From positions 106,113,885 to 106,177,884 of the forward strand of contig NC_063163.1 in assembly GCF_023159225.1 (NCBI RefSeq): 64,000 nt of DNA. Reading direction: 5' to 3'. Positions 1-10,445 of the stretch are shown here, one piece after another (position 1 is the stretch's first letter; each line of letters begins with the position of its first letter). The stretch comes from Perognathus longimembris pacificus. Taxonomy: Eukaryota > Chordata > Mammalia > Rodentia > Heteromyidae. The notes beneath the pieces are model-generated. The model saw only the letters and a program-made list of their open reading frames with translations, made no database searches and was not told the origin of the DNA. The translations under genes and the position numbers were made by a program.

Positions 1-410
1 ATGATGTAGTGGCTTTCTCCCAAATTTCTATCATTTCCATGTCATTCACACATGCTTGTTGATATCTACTATGTAGTACCATATCATCTTTTGGCTCTTG
101 TTCCTTGTAGGAAGTTACCAGAATTATCAGAAGTTTATTTAAGTTTTCTATTGCCAGATGATTGTTTTTCTCCCGGTTTGGTTGTTGAATAGAAAATGGT
201 ACCATCCATGGCTTCTTTCTGGCTGGGGAATTCGTAATTTATTCCTACCAAGGCAATACCCTATTCCATTCTCCTCTTAGTCTTAGAAGCTCGCATCCAT
301 AAAATTTCTATCATCAGCTTCCTATATTGCCAAGCGTGTTCCTTCTTGGTAAATAACCTATCCTCATCACTCTCCACATAAAAGCGTGTGTCTTCACATT
401 ATTTATCATA
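1..410. other. Unique noncoding DNA, nothing recognised
   Basis: No repeat consensus, coding frame or RNA gene is recognisable. The stretch is moderately AT-rich with stop codons in all frames. Confidence 0.5.
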
Positions 411-446
411 GTGTGTGAATGTGTGTGTGTGTGCCTGCGCGCATGC
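411..446. repeat. (TG)n microsatellite at a SINE tail
   Basis: A short TG run passes into GC/CA alternation. It lies directly at the tail side of the minus-strand SINE that follows, so it probably grew from that element's 3' tail. Confidence 0.7.
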
Positions 447-447
447 A

Positions 448-652
448 CACTGGTAGAGGAACTTGATCTCAGGGTCTGATACTTTCTTAGTTGTTTTGCT
501 CAAGCCCGATATTCTACCATTTGAGTCACACCTCCACTGCTGACTTTTTACTGGATAACTGGAGATGAGAGTCTCTTGGGCTGGTTTTAAACCAAGATCC
601 TCAGATCTCAGCCTCCTGAATAGCTAAGATTACAGATGGGAGCCAGCAGTAC
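448..652 (-). mobile_element. 7SL-Geo composite SINE, old copy
   Basis: On the minus strand the element starts with a 7SL/B1-like head (remnants of the 'taatcctagctactcaggaggctgagat' block in pieces under 20 bases: 'cagcctcctgaatagctaag' on the plus strand). It ends with the Geo right half, seen on plus as 'ctaccatttgagtcacacct'. Divergence is high. The same head-tail order recurs at about 10 other places in the window. The name 7SL-Geo is descriptive and mine. Confidence 0.7.
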
Positions 653-1962
653 CCAGAAATACTTCAGTGTTGTTTTCCATCACTACCAAACCCAGGAAAC
701 ATTGAACAAGCTGGTATTTTATCCTGTGATACTGTAGCATCCATTAACCTATTTGTCCCAACTCTGTATTTGTGTCTGGGCACTTGAGGCCATAGGCATT
801 ACTTTCAAACCCTTTTCTATTCAGAACACTTGCTTGCTCCCTGTTGAATAATAACCTGTCCCATTTCTTTTAACCATTCATATTAATTGTTCTGTTTGGG
901 AATATGTTAGGATTGGTAGTTGAAAAAATACTAGCAGGAAACAAGTATGGTTTTTTCAGCTTAATTGGGACCTGATCAGAACTAGGGATCTCCTGTCTGA
1001 ATTTCTCACTTAGAAACCAAACTTAACACTGGGGTTGGTGGGACAGGTTCTGTTAACATGAATGACATAAGTTCTGGGAGGAAATAGCAGGCATAGGAGA
1101 GGGCGTTTTTGCTCATAAGTGTGCACGTGACTTTAAATATTGAAATGTACATGGCTCAGTAGAGCCCTCCCATTGTGATTATAGCAAGGGTGCGCCTAGA
1201 AGAGAACATTCCTCTACATTTCATTAGCATGAATCAGGCCTCTGTGGCCAGGAATTATAGGTGAACATCCCAGCATAGGAAATGACCCATTCTCTCACAC
1301 CCATAGAGGGGCACAGCTGGCCTGTTATTACAGCACTCTTATTACCGTTGTCATCACCATCACCATCTCAAATTGACTAATTATTCATAGTGTGTGTGGC
1401 ATAAAGCTATGTCCCTGTCTGGAAGCTGCTCATATAGCAGCTTCCCTAACAGGATTGGCTTTTCTCGATGATAGAAACATTTCATGAAGACAATGAGAAT
1501 GCTGTCCTCATTAAACAGGCCCCCTAGTGATTTATCTCCCAAAGGCCCCAATAACTTGGGAGACCCTGATCTTTTTTGCAAATGAATAGCTGTGGTCTTT
1601 TCCCAGCTAACACCCAGCACACAGAGATTTCAATACGGTTACAATGTTATACATTTGCCACTTGGACCAATCCCACAGTTTCCATTAGACTGTGCTTGGC
1701 ATCCTATTTTCCACCTATCCATGGTGACCTCTAGTCCACTTTTATTTTTTTTCTAGTCCACTTTTAAACAGCAATGGGTAAGGAATCTGTGGAGTAGCCC
1801 AAATAGGGAGGATGTAGGCAAGTCTCACTCCCCTTTCCCTGCATGAGCTCGGGAGTCAAAGGGAATGCACTCTGGATACACGTAAGGCACAGCCCTCTTT
1901 ATAAAGGATGACCAGTTAAGATAGACATTTGATGGTAACACTCAGGGAATGACTACAAAGCA
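653..1962. other. Unique noncoding DNA
   Basis: No repeat family or coding frame is recognised. A 79-codon minus-strand ORF at 1381-1620 has no recognisable domain and is within chance length. The only low-complexity feature is a short trinucleotide patch of 'atcacc' type near 1350. Confidence 0.5.
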
Positions 1963-2040
1963 ATGCCTTCTTCTGTCTATTCATGGTGGCAGCATACAAT
2001 TATCACTTGTTTTATCTTTTCTCTTGGAACAATAATTAGT

Positions 2041-2516
2041 AGATTTTCTTCCTCCCATTCTTCTTTCATCTATTCCTTCCTTGCTTCCCTGCTTGTTTCC
2101 TTCCCTGCTTGTTTCCTTCCCTGCTTGCATCCTTCCTTCCTTCCTTCCTTCCTTCCTTCCTTCCTTCCTTCCTTCCTTCCTTCCTTCCTTCCTTCCTTCC
2201 TTCCTCTTTTCCTCCCTTCTTTTCTTTCTTCCTCCTTCCTTTCCTCTTTCCCTTGTTTCCTCCTTACCTCCCCCTCCCCTCTCTTCCCTCCTCCCTCCTC
2301 CCTCCCTCTCCTCCCTTCCTTCTCCTCCCTCCTTCACTCCCTTCCCTTTCCTCCCTCCCTCCCTTTCCCTTTCCTCCCTCCCTCCCTTTTCCTCTCTCCC
2401 TCCCTCCTTTCCTCCCTCCCTCCTTTCCTCCCTCCCTCCCTCCTTCCCTCCCTCCCTCCCTCCCTCCCTTCCTTTCTTCCTTCCTTCTTTCCTTCCTTCC
2501 TTCTTTGCTTTCTTCT
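2041..2516. repeat. 470-bp polypyrimidine tract with (TTCC)n core
   Basis: The plus strand is almost pure C and T for about 470 bases. It opens with a 16-bp unit (ccctgcttgtttcctt) repeated at 2087, 2103 and 2119. A (TTCC)n run of about 18 units follows at 2131-2204, then CCCT/CCTC-rich DNA. Mirror-symmetric polypurine-polypyrimidine DNA can form intramolecular triplex (H-DNA). The Ser/Leu/Pro-rich and Glu/Gly/Arg/Lys-rich ORFs on the two strands here are artefacts. Confidence 0.95.
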
Positions 2517-2831
2517 TGTATCATTTCTTCTTTATTGCTCTTAACATTAGGGATTTGCAATGAGACATAGGAATTTTTGATGCTCTACTAAAACGTAAAG
2601 CTATGAGTTATTTCTCTCAGAAAAAAATCATTTGTATACATATGTAAACATATTTTGTGGAATCATGTATTATTTGAAACTCTCTAATATCCAGAGAATC
2701 CTTGATGAACTTATGAGTCCTAGGAGACAAGGACATCTCTGTGGGACCCTCAGTATCTCCATGGGGCAAAACCTTATCTTTTTAGAAAGAAACAATGGGG
2801 AAAAGACTACTTTTACCAAAAATAAAGACGT

Positions 2832-3400
2832 ATTTGTTGAGGTATAATTTACATATAATAAAAATCACCATTTTAGGTAGCTGTTTCATGTATAAGCATG
2901 ATCATAAATAAGATACCGATGCTTTACAAACCCTGACAATCTCCCTTACCTACCATTTCAGTCAATCTTCTTCCCTCAAACTCTCAAACCCTGTCATTGG
3001 CAACTGATGATCTGTTTTCTCTTCAAAGTTTTGTCCTTTCTAGAGTGTCGAGTAGATAGATCTATACAGTAGGTAGCTTTCTTTGTCTGGTTTAATTTAC
3101 TTCAATTTACTAATTTTAATGTTATTTTATCTTTTCTGAAGGAAAAGGTAAGTTCAAGTGAGGGTTTCTCTATGAGTCTATCACTTTAGGCAGACATGAG
3201 AAATGACACTTTCATAGTTTAGCATAAAGTTAATATAAGTAACTTGTTACTTATTAGAGAGAATGCTACCCCGTTTGTGTCCTTACATGTCTCAAGAATT
3301 CATTTTTCATCACTGAGAACTATTCCATTGTATGGGTGTTCCACTAACTATGTGTTAGCTTTGTATTTCTTCAGTAATGCATGCGTGTGTACATTCATTA
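2832..3400 (+). mobile_element. Ancient L1M-type LINE-1 fragment
   Basis: The order of blocks matches an old mammalian L1 segment: 'gaggtataatttacatataa', then 'caactgatgatctgttttct', a 'tctttgtctgg' block, and after a gap 'actattccattgtatgggtg' at about 3323. The part at 3140-3290 does not fit the consensus and is probably an insertion or very diverged. Non-functional. Confidence 0.65.
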
Positions 3401-3499
3401 TTCTCTTATTGTGACTGAATACAACCACAAAACAAGTAGATGTTCTTTGACTTCCTTAAAAAGGACTTTTCTATCACTCCCAAGTAAATGGTTATAAAA

Positions 3500-3705
3500 C
3501 TGGTACACATTTATTGAGAACTTATTATATATGAGAAGAATCATGCAAGGCATAGTCCCATTAGCCTATTCAATCACTATGTAAGATGAATTAGTTTTCC
3601 CATCTTCTTCTCATTTGAGAAAACAAGAGATCAGCTGATCCTGAAAGACACAGATAAGTGACAACATCCAAATTTTTCCACTCTAGGACCTGTATTATTT
3701 TCTTG
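3500..3705 (-). mobile_element. MIR SINE, ancient
   Basis: Plus-strand sequence follows the MIR reverse complement: 'acatttattgagaacttatt', then a region equivalent to 'cccattttacagatgagaaa' (here 'cccatcttcttctcatttga'), ending with 'ccactctaggacctg'. Heavily diverged, as expected for a mammal-wide relic. Confidence 0.65.
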
Positions 3706-4320
3706 AATACTCAGAGTCCTCCAAACAACCATAACCACTAGTTTAAATTGGGAAAGAAAACATAGGAAAACAAAATCCAGAAGTGTGGAAGCAGATGTGG
3801 TGAGTTAATTTAATTCGTTCAGAATCATCCATCAGCCTTTCCATTCTAATGATTACTCTTCAGCATTCAATAAATTGCTCCCTAATACACCATTCATCAG
3901 CCAACAAGCTGTGTTGTTGCAAGGTTCAAAGAAACAAGCTCCAACATCTCAGAAAGACCTAATAGGACTTAAAAAACCAGAATGATCTCAAGCGAAGAAG
4001 GTCCAGAAGAATCTAGAAAGAAGAAAGTCCAGAAGAATCTAGAAAAAAGGAGGTCCTCTCTTTTAAATCTCATGAGGAGAACTTTCTTGGGCTCTCACTC
4101 AAAAAAAGGATAACCTTGAGTCAATTATTCAGCTCATTTAAGTCCTCCGTGGGACACAATAGATCCACACTCTATCTATTTCTCAAAACAGTAAGAGGTA
4201 TTGGAATGCAGGCAGGATTACGCCTCTGAGAATCAGCAGAGCTCAGGATAAAATACGCTCCTCTCCCCCTTATTCAAGTGCCCTGGAGGTTAACATTCAA
4301 CAATCCTAGGGTCTAAGAAA
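3706..4320. other. Unique noncoding DNA with a 26-bp tandem duplication
   Basis: Sequence around 'gtccagaagaatctagaaa' occurs twice with period 26 (units starting about 3994 and 4020). No known repeat or coding frame was seen. The rest looks like single-copy DNA. Confidence 0.6.
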
Positions 4321-4570
4321 TTGCCTCCTTTGCCTGAATTAAATGAAATCTAATGAAACAGAAATCCAGGTCAGCGGAGTTCACCATCAAACCTTCAGCC
4401 TCTGCATTGCTGGCAGCTCTCCTTGTAATAATTAAACAGAAAATCGTAGGCAGGCAACGGTGAAATCCATCGCTAATCTTGTCCCTCATCAGCCTATCTT
4501 CCTAAATGTTCCTTAATTAAGGTTTCTAAATGTTCTGTACCCACAGTACAAAAATGAAGCCGCTTTAGGG
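4321..4570. promoter_or_regulatory. Candidate conserved noncoding element
   Basis: Single-copy, low-simplicity DNA with several homeodomain-type cores: 'taatgaaac' near 4351, 'taataattaa' at 4426-4435, and the 12-bp palindrome CCTTAATTAAGG at 4511-4522. Identical 10-mers ctaaatgttc at 4502-4511 and 4526-4535 flank the palindrome. This texture is common in developmental enhancers. Function is inferred from composition only. Confidence 0.25.
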
Positions 4571-4759
4571 ATGCCCAGCCACCGGGGGTGGAAGGTCTTC
4601 TTGGGGGTATTTCTTAGCCAGAACATTAAAAAGCAAAGATAAAATCCAATAACTGGGATTGTGTATGAGGAATGAGCAGGGAGATGGGGACACAGAGGGT
4701 TGGGATGTGATTGCTTTCTTTCTTTTTCCTTTTTTTTTTTTCCTGTAGAATTTCACTTT

Positions 4760-4985
4760 AAGGATTCTGAAGGCGTATCGCTGGCTTTATCACGGCTTCT
4801 CCAACACACCAGGGAGTGAATGAAACAGCTGTCACATTTAAACACACACAGCGGTAATCCTCCACCGAGCACAATGCCAGGACAGAACAGAAAATCTATC
4901 AACACTTACAATGCATTCTATTTATTTAGCGACTTGTCCTTCCTTACCAAAAGTTCCATCTGACAGGTTAGATCTGGGGCCACAT
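4760..4985. promoter_or_regulatory. Candidate conserved noncoding element
   Basis: A unique block beside the preceding candidate keeps several CpGs (for example in 'ggcgtatcgctggc' and 'cagcggtaatcctccaccga') although the surroundings are CpG-poor and it is not a repeat. Retained CpGs in unmethylated or constrained DNA are suggestive only. No motif is decisive. Confidence 0.2.
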
Positions 4986-5439
4986 GCCATCAATGGCCTT
5001 TTGTGGTTTGGCAGCTACCAAGACAGAGAACATGGAGAATGGTCAAATTTCAGCAAGGCATAGTGATGGAGGGAGTGTGGTTGAAGATGGTAAATCCACA
5101 AAAGTTGAATTTTACGTGGAACAAAAGTCTGGAGCAAAGAGAAGTCATAAGACCTTCATATCCAGAGGCAAAAAACATATGAATAATGTTTCAGAGTGCC
5201 TTTGCTTCCTTTTTCCTGCCCTTCCACCAATATTTTCATTTAAAGACCAACTTCTCCACCTCTCCACCCCTGCCTGAGTCCTATCTTGGTTGATACATGT
5301 CAATCACAAAGGCCAGTGACTGACAGAAAAATTCTGTAAGTGGCTATAGAGCAATGCACAGACAAGTACTGCTCAAGTAGGGCATCCTGGAAGGAATCTC
5401 TGAACTACGTCTATATCCAAGAGGATCTAAAGTATATTT
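4986..5439. other. Unique noncoding DNA
   Basis: Contains a 97-codon plus-strand ORF (4984-5277). Its product has no recognisable domain and the region shows no splice or promoter context, so I do not call it coding. Confidence 0.45.
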
Positions 5440-5720
5440 ATTAATGTAAGCAAGTATTTACTTTCTTTAAACTTATTATCTTTAAGTAGTTGTACAGAAG
5501 GGTTCCAATTCATCATATCAGTTTTTGTGTACAATGTAATCTCCATCAGTGTCACCCCGCCCATCAGTCTCTCCCATCTGTTCCAACTCCACTCATCCCT
5601 TCAAGTTACTTGATTCTGTTTTCACATAGGTACAATGATTATTATAGCTGCATTTGCTCACCTTTTCTCTATTTATCTGCTCCTCTCTTGAGCCCTACAA
5701 AATGTATTTCAACTTCCTGG
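5440..5720. mobile_element. Possible L1 3'-UTR-related fragment
   Basis: The segment 'tgtacagaagggttccaatt' resembles a diverged copy of the L1 3'-end block seen reversed at 9349-9424 ('tgtacagaggggttacagtt'). The rest is too diverged to align by eye. Orientation would be minus if correct. Confidence 0.3.
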
Positions 5721-6504
5721 TATTCATTGGGTTGAACCATAAATTAATTGCTCAAAGAACACCGATGGAATCCTCTTCCCATATGTATACCATGCTTTGG
5801 TCGATTAGTTTAGTCAATATGGACCTGTTTTTATATTTATTTATTCTGATTCATGGTAAAGTGAACATTGGATATAGGAGTTTTTATAAGAATTTTACAA
5901 TTATATGACTGTTTTTAATAAGGAAATCATAGACCAGAGGAGTTGTGATGGTCCAAGAGTGTTTGCATCTCTCAGCTACAGATGCTTTGCTAAGACAGAA
6001 GTCTTCTGAGATCTTGATCTCTGGGTTTCCTAGGGCTCTGCATGGCCCTGGATGAATGAAATGTGGGCAGTGAAATAGTTGACTGTACGGTTATGCAAAG
6101 AGCAAAAACGAGGCAGGCAGGGAATAGGCACACAAAAGACAACTAAAAGACTGAAATAATGAAATCTTGAAAGGGCTCTCCACTGAGCATAGTGTTGGGT
6201 CCATGGATAATTTTAGAGAATGAGTATAGAAATCAGCGGAGACACAGGAAGATGATTAAAGGGATGACAATCAGGACTAGCCGATTAAAATCTACACAGG
6301 AGGCTGCTGAAAGATTGGTTAATTAATAGCCCTATAAAAGCATGTTTTATTTAATTCAATTATATTTCAAGAAATGAAATTCAGTTAGTATTTTATTTTC
6401 ACATAGTTTGTGGGAGTTTGGTGCTGGCAAGTGAGAGGACACAACGGTGAAGAAGAACAATACCCTCTCAATGAGTTTCAATGTGAAATCAGGCAGCAGA
6501 TTCA
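5721..6504. other. Unique noncoding DNA
   Basis: No recognisable repeat, RNA gene or coding exon. The first 180 bases are AT-rich and may continue the L1-like fragment upstream. Confidence 0.45.
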
Positions 6505-6640
6505 CAAGCCCAGGATCTGGGAGAAAGAGCACTAGATTTGAAGTCCAATGCACAAGATCTAAATCTTGGCTCTGGCACATTCTACCATAACTTTAGGAAA
6601 GACAACCTTTCTTCTCTCATCTTGTACAACCCAGCATAGA
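6505..6640 (+). mobile_element. MIR SINE, ancient
   Basis: Follows the MIR tRNA-like region and core: 'agagcactagatttgaagtc', then 'tcttggctctggcacattct', then a region matching 'ttgggcaagttacttaacct' in diverged form. It keeps the usual order of B-box-like sequence and core. Confidence 0.7.
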
Positions 6641-7084
6641 TATGATTTTTTTAGTAGCAGACTTAGATAAAGAAGTGCAGGAAATCTTCCATTAACAAAG
6701 CTCAAATAATATTAGCTTTTTTTTTCTCTTTCCCAAATTATTATCCTATAAGGGAACAAAGGCTGCTGTGTTGTGAATCGTGTGGTTAGAACACAGGATT
6801 CATGAAGTAGAAAGGCATTAGATAGAAGCAAGCAAAGAATGACACAGCCAGAGCCTATATTATTCCAACTGTGTTACATTCTACCCCCTTACAATACAGG
6901 TCAGGGTTTGGACCTCCACTGGGTAGATAACAGGGAAGGGGCAATTCTGGCTTATGTCAGTGGTGCTATCAGAGCTGGCTTCAGGTATGCAAGGGAAACC
7001 TCAGAAAAGAAACCTTGGCCCTGGTGTCAGTAGATGATAAATTCCTTATCATCCCCAATTCTCCCTCCTGTCTTCTTTTTTTAT
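6641..7084. other. Unique noncoding DNA
   Basis: Nothing recognised apart from a short T-run near 6718. A 64-codon ORF at 6839-7033 is within chance length. Confidence 0.45.
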
Positions 7085-7235
7085 TTCTCCATGGCACTTA
7101 ACACCTTATTTTCAATTTCATAAGGTGAATTCTATTGGGGCTGAGGTCTTTTCTTTTCTGTGCTAATATAATCCAAGCACATAGACAATGCTTGGCACAT
7201 GGTAAACACATGTTAAATAAATGACTATTCTTGAA
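7085..7235 (+). mobile_element. L2 LINE 3' end
   Basis: Ends with the characteristic L2 3' block: 'aatgcttggcacatggtaaa' followed by 'ttaaataaatgac', equivalent to the 'cctggcacatagtaggcgct' and 'caataaat' of the consensus. Confidence 0.65.
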
Positions 7236-8213
7236 ATGGAAAGAAAGAGAATAAAACAAAGCAACCCCATGCTTCTGTGCCTGTAGAGCAAGGAGAATGG
7301 TGTTTATAGCAAAGTATAGGGGAAAGGAAGGTGAATGCAATTGGGCAGCCAGCTGACCAGCTTGTTTTCTGGTCCTTCTTACATGAAACTGTGAAAGATG
7401 AAAGATTTTTCCAGCTGGAGTTTGGTCAAATCTTTGACTGTTGGTTGATGGAGCAGAGGGGTCAGAGCCAGAGCCCTTCAATTGTTCCAATGTCTGACAT
7501 TGAGGGGCTTTTGGCCATGTTTTCAAAACCAGAAAGACAAGAAGGTCGCGCCTCCTCCTCAGTCCTTCCTCCCTCCCCCTGCGGCCTCCTCTGCTCCATA
7601 GCTCTGCAAGGTAGGTTAGCATGCCTTTCCTGATCTCAGATGCTCCATGGTGAGAACAGCTTCACCAGGAGCCCTTGCCGGAGAGGTGATGTCCTGGGCT
7701 TTGCCTGTTCTTATGTCTCAGGCTCTTTTCTGCCTCAGCTCTGGCAATGTGGAACACATTGTAATCCTTAACTCCACTGTTTTGAAATGTCCCTTCAATG
7801 GCCATAATAATCATCTTACAAACAACCTAGAATAAGCTGTAATTGCTTCTAATGTTGTATTACAGCTGAGATGTAGGGAGAGCAGAGACATGCTCACCGG
7901 CACAGCCCTGCTCTGATTATAGGGTACCTCTGGGAGCATTTGCACAGAGGAAAAAAGAAAAAAAAAGCCTATTGAGTTTTATGCCTTTTTTTCTCTTTGC
8001 ATCCTGGGTTAGTAAAACCTCAGATCCAGGCAGCCAGCGAAAGGGCATCCTGAACCTGCTGAAGGGGCGGAATCTTTCAGTCACTCAGTAAGCAATATAG
8101 AATCATTTGCTATACGTTATATCTTCTCTTAGCCACTGCTGGGGATGATGTCTACAACTCAACTCCATTTGCCACTGAAAAGCTTCTTAGTTGTGAATGA
8201 CTCCTGGGTCAAA
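7236..8213. other. Unique noncoding DNA including a candidate regulatory dyad
   Basis: Mostly single-copy. A perfect 9-bp inverted repeat, AGCTGTAAT at 7835-7843 and ATTACAGCT at 7859-7867, is separated by 15 bases. The 100- and 174-codon ORFs overlap one another on opposite strands (7098-7633) and neither has a recognisable domain. Confidence 0.5.
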
Positions 8214-8311
8214 ACATAATCCCAAGACTGGGAGATGTTCTTCACTGAGAGCATGTGTGTATACATAATCCCAAGACTGGGAGATGTTCTTCACTGAGAG
8301 CATGTGTGTGA
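8214..8311. repeat. 49-bp tandem duplication, two copies
   Basis: The unit beginning 'acataatcccaagactggga' at 8214 repeats immediately at 8263. The copies differ at only the last two bases (47 of 49 identical). The unit is not simple sequence, so this is a recent local duplication or an assembly collapse/expansion artefact. Confidence 0.95.
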
Positions 8312-9336
8312 GTAAGTAGGCCTACATGGAGCCAATCCCTGTCTAAAATCTATGAGATTACCCATTAGCTATTGCGGCTCTTGCTCCCTACAACTCTATT
8401 AGCTGCTGTTCAAAACCCTGAAGTAGATCTGGCCCAGAAGCACTAAGCAGCTCTCATGAGGGAGAGTTCTCTGTATCTCCTGCCATCCTCTGTATAAGCT
8501 GTGGTTTGGAGGGACTGGTTCCGCTTTGGTCCTCACTGTACTCTATTCTCATGAGATCGGGGCTCAGTGTTACCTCCTGGTTTCTCATGTCTCCTCAGAC
8601 TCACATGCTACCAATTTCACAAGGGCCTCTGAGTCCCCTGCCTTCCTTCAGGAGACATCTTTTCTTGCCTTGGATGCAGAGACCAGGGAACATCCATCCA
8701 TATCCCCAGCAACCCTTCTGTTTTGTCTCTCCATTTCTTTTAGGAATCCCTAGTCACAGAATCACAGTTATAAAGACTTTGTGCTCCATCTTTCTGTGAT
8801 CCATGCCTTTCAGAGAGCTTTTGCAACTCTTATTCCACCTCATCGTCATAACAGGGAACCCACAGAGATCAGGAAGACAGCTTTCAACATCAATGGCCAC
8901 CTTGTGGTCAAGGAAACAGTCACAGGGTACGGTGGTGACAGAATCAAGATACGCACACGACGGCTTGACTGTGCATCTGTGCTTTCCAGCCTATCTTGGG
9001 TAAACCCCAGGTGAGGCCCAGTGCAGGAGGCTTTTTGAGGTGGACACAGCATCATTTGGAGCAGTGGGGATGTAGGGATGAGCACTGGCAGAGATGGACA
9101 GAGCTGCTTGTTAGATTTTCTTCATTCCCAAGGAGTCCTGGAATTGCCTATTCTAGAAAAAGTAAAATAATAGAAATAAAATCACATTTGCAAAAAAAAA
9201 AAAAACCATTTGTAGAAAAAATGTTGATATGAGTCTTTTGTTCTTTTTCTTGTCTTTCTTTTCCCTCTCTCCTTCCTTCCTCCTTATTTTATTTCTTTTT
9301 GTTTATTTTATCTTTTTCTTTTGCAGGTAATTTTTT
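8312..9336. other. Unique noncoding DNA
   Basis: Contains several overlapping short ORFs on both strands at 8506-9232 but no recognisable protein. An A-run lies at 9191-9204 and T/C-rich low complexity at 9235-9335. Confidence 0.45.
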
Positions 9337-9348
9337 TTCTTTCTGAAT

Positions 9349-9424
9349 AATTATTTATTTATTGTCAAAGTGATGTACAGAGGGGTTACAGTTTCATACA
9401 TAAGACAGTGGGTACATACATTTA
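9349..9424 (-). mobile_element. L1 3' terminus, short
   Basis: Reverse complement reads 'gtaacccctctgtacatcac', 'tttgacaataaataaataat', the same 3' terminus that ends the plus-strand L1 at 59985-60312. Only about 75 bases are recognisable. Confidence 0.75.
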
Positions 9425-10342
9425 AAAAAATAGAAAGAAAAGAAAAAGAGCAGAAAGGCAAACTCAACAGCCCAACAGATTTTATTAGGAAGGGAAACCT
9501 GGGAAGGGCAACTAAGCCTCCTTTAGCCTGGCTGAAAAGGAAATTGCACATGCCCCTTGCACCTAGGGTCCCTTTGAATATTAGGCAGAAAAAGTGAAAT
9601 CAGATGAGGCAAATGGAAGAGGAGTGAGAGGAAGGCGGGCTGGGTGAGTGGTGTTATTTTGACTGAGGAGTTTCAAGGTCTCAACCTCAACTGTGTTCAC
9701 CAGGGATGTCAGCACCAGGCATGGTCTTTGTCTCAGGCTCTCTTCCCCCAAATCCTCAGGGGAAAGGGGAGATGATTCAATGGGGGTGGGCAGCAAAAAC
9801 AGTTCTAAGATATGGCAGTTAGAGAGAAAGGTGAGGGCTTTCAGTGCTAGTTATTTTCCATCAGAATTTCTCTCTTCGGTTTTCTGTCCAAAACAATCTT
9901 CATAGGAAAATTCTCTAGCAGACCCCATGGTCCTCTGGGATATGTGCCTAGCATGGATGTTGGCATGAGGCCATTTGCTACAATCCTTAATTCACCTGCC
10001 CCAGGACTAGATGTCTTAATCCCCAAAGACTCCATGGGGGCCTCCTTCACTTTCCTGTATGTAGAAAACATGCAGTAAAGGCAAAAAAAAAAATTAATGA
10101 CTTTACTGTTCATATAACAGTTAGTCATGATCCCCATTCTCCAAACCTTCTACAGCCATTAATTCCTTCAAACCCTGGTACAAGGTAAGGTGAATGAAAA
10201 AAGTTTTTATGATGCCAACATTCCAATGGATGAGTCACTAGCATGGCCTACTACTTATAATCAGGTGCAATAAATCAGTTCTGTCACAGGCTGGGTGTAA
10301 TCATGAAAGCCAGTAGAAGGTTCTTCAGTCTAGACAGGGAAT
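9425..10342. other. Unique noncoding DNA
   Basis: Nothing recognised. Small A-rich patches occur at 9424-9460 and 10083-10093. ORFs on both strands at 9581-10137 are mutual shadows with no domain. Confidence 0.45.
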
Positions 10343-10445
10343 TTCATTCATTTGTTTCATAAACCATCATTGTCTACCTACTGTTTGCCAATCTTTTGTT
10401 GAAGGTTGCTTTAGGGGTTGGCTTCCAAAGGAAGACAGACTATGG
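10343..10445 (-). mobile_element. L2 LINE 3' end
   Basis: Plus strand reads 'attcatttgtttcataaacc', 'tctacctactgtttgccaat', the reverse complement of the L2 3' block with its target-like terminal repeats. Diverged. Confidence 0.6.

Noticed and set aside
2087..2204. CRISPR-like or other regularly spaced array
   Set aside because: The units are contiguous without unique spacers, and the genome is mammalian. It is simple tandem repeat.
1963..2570. ORFs of 98-193 codons on both strands
   Set aside because: They lie wholly in polypyrimidine DNA. Ser/Leu/Pro/Phe and Glu/Gly/Arg/Lys runs follow from the lack of stops in such repeats.
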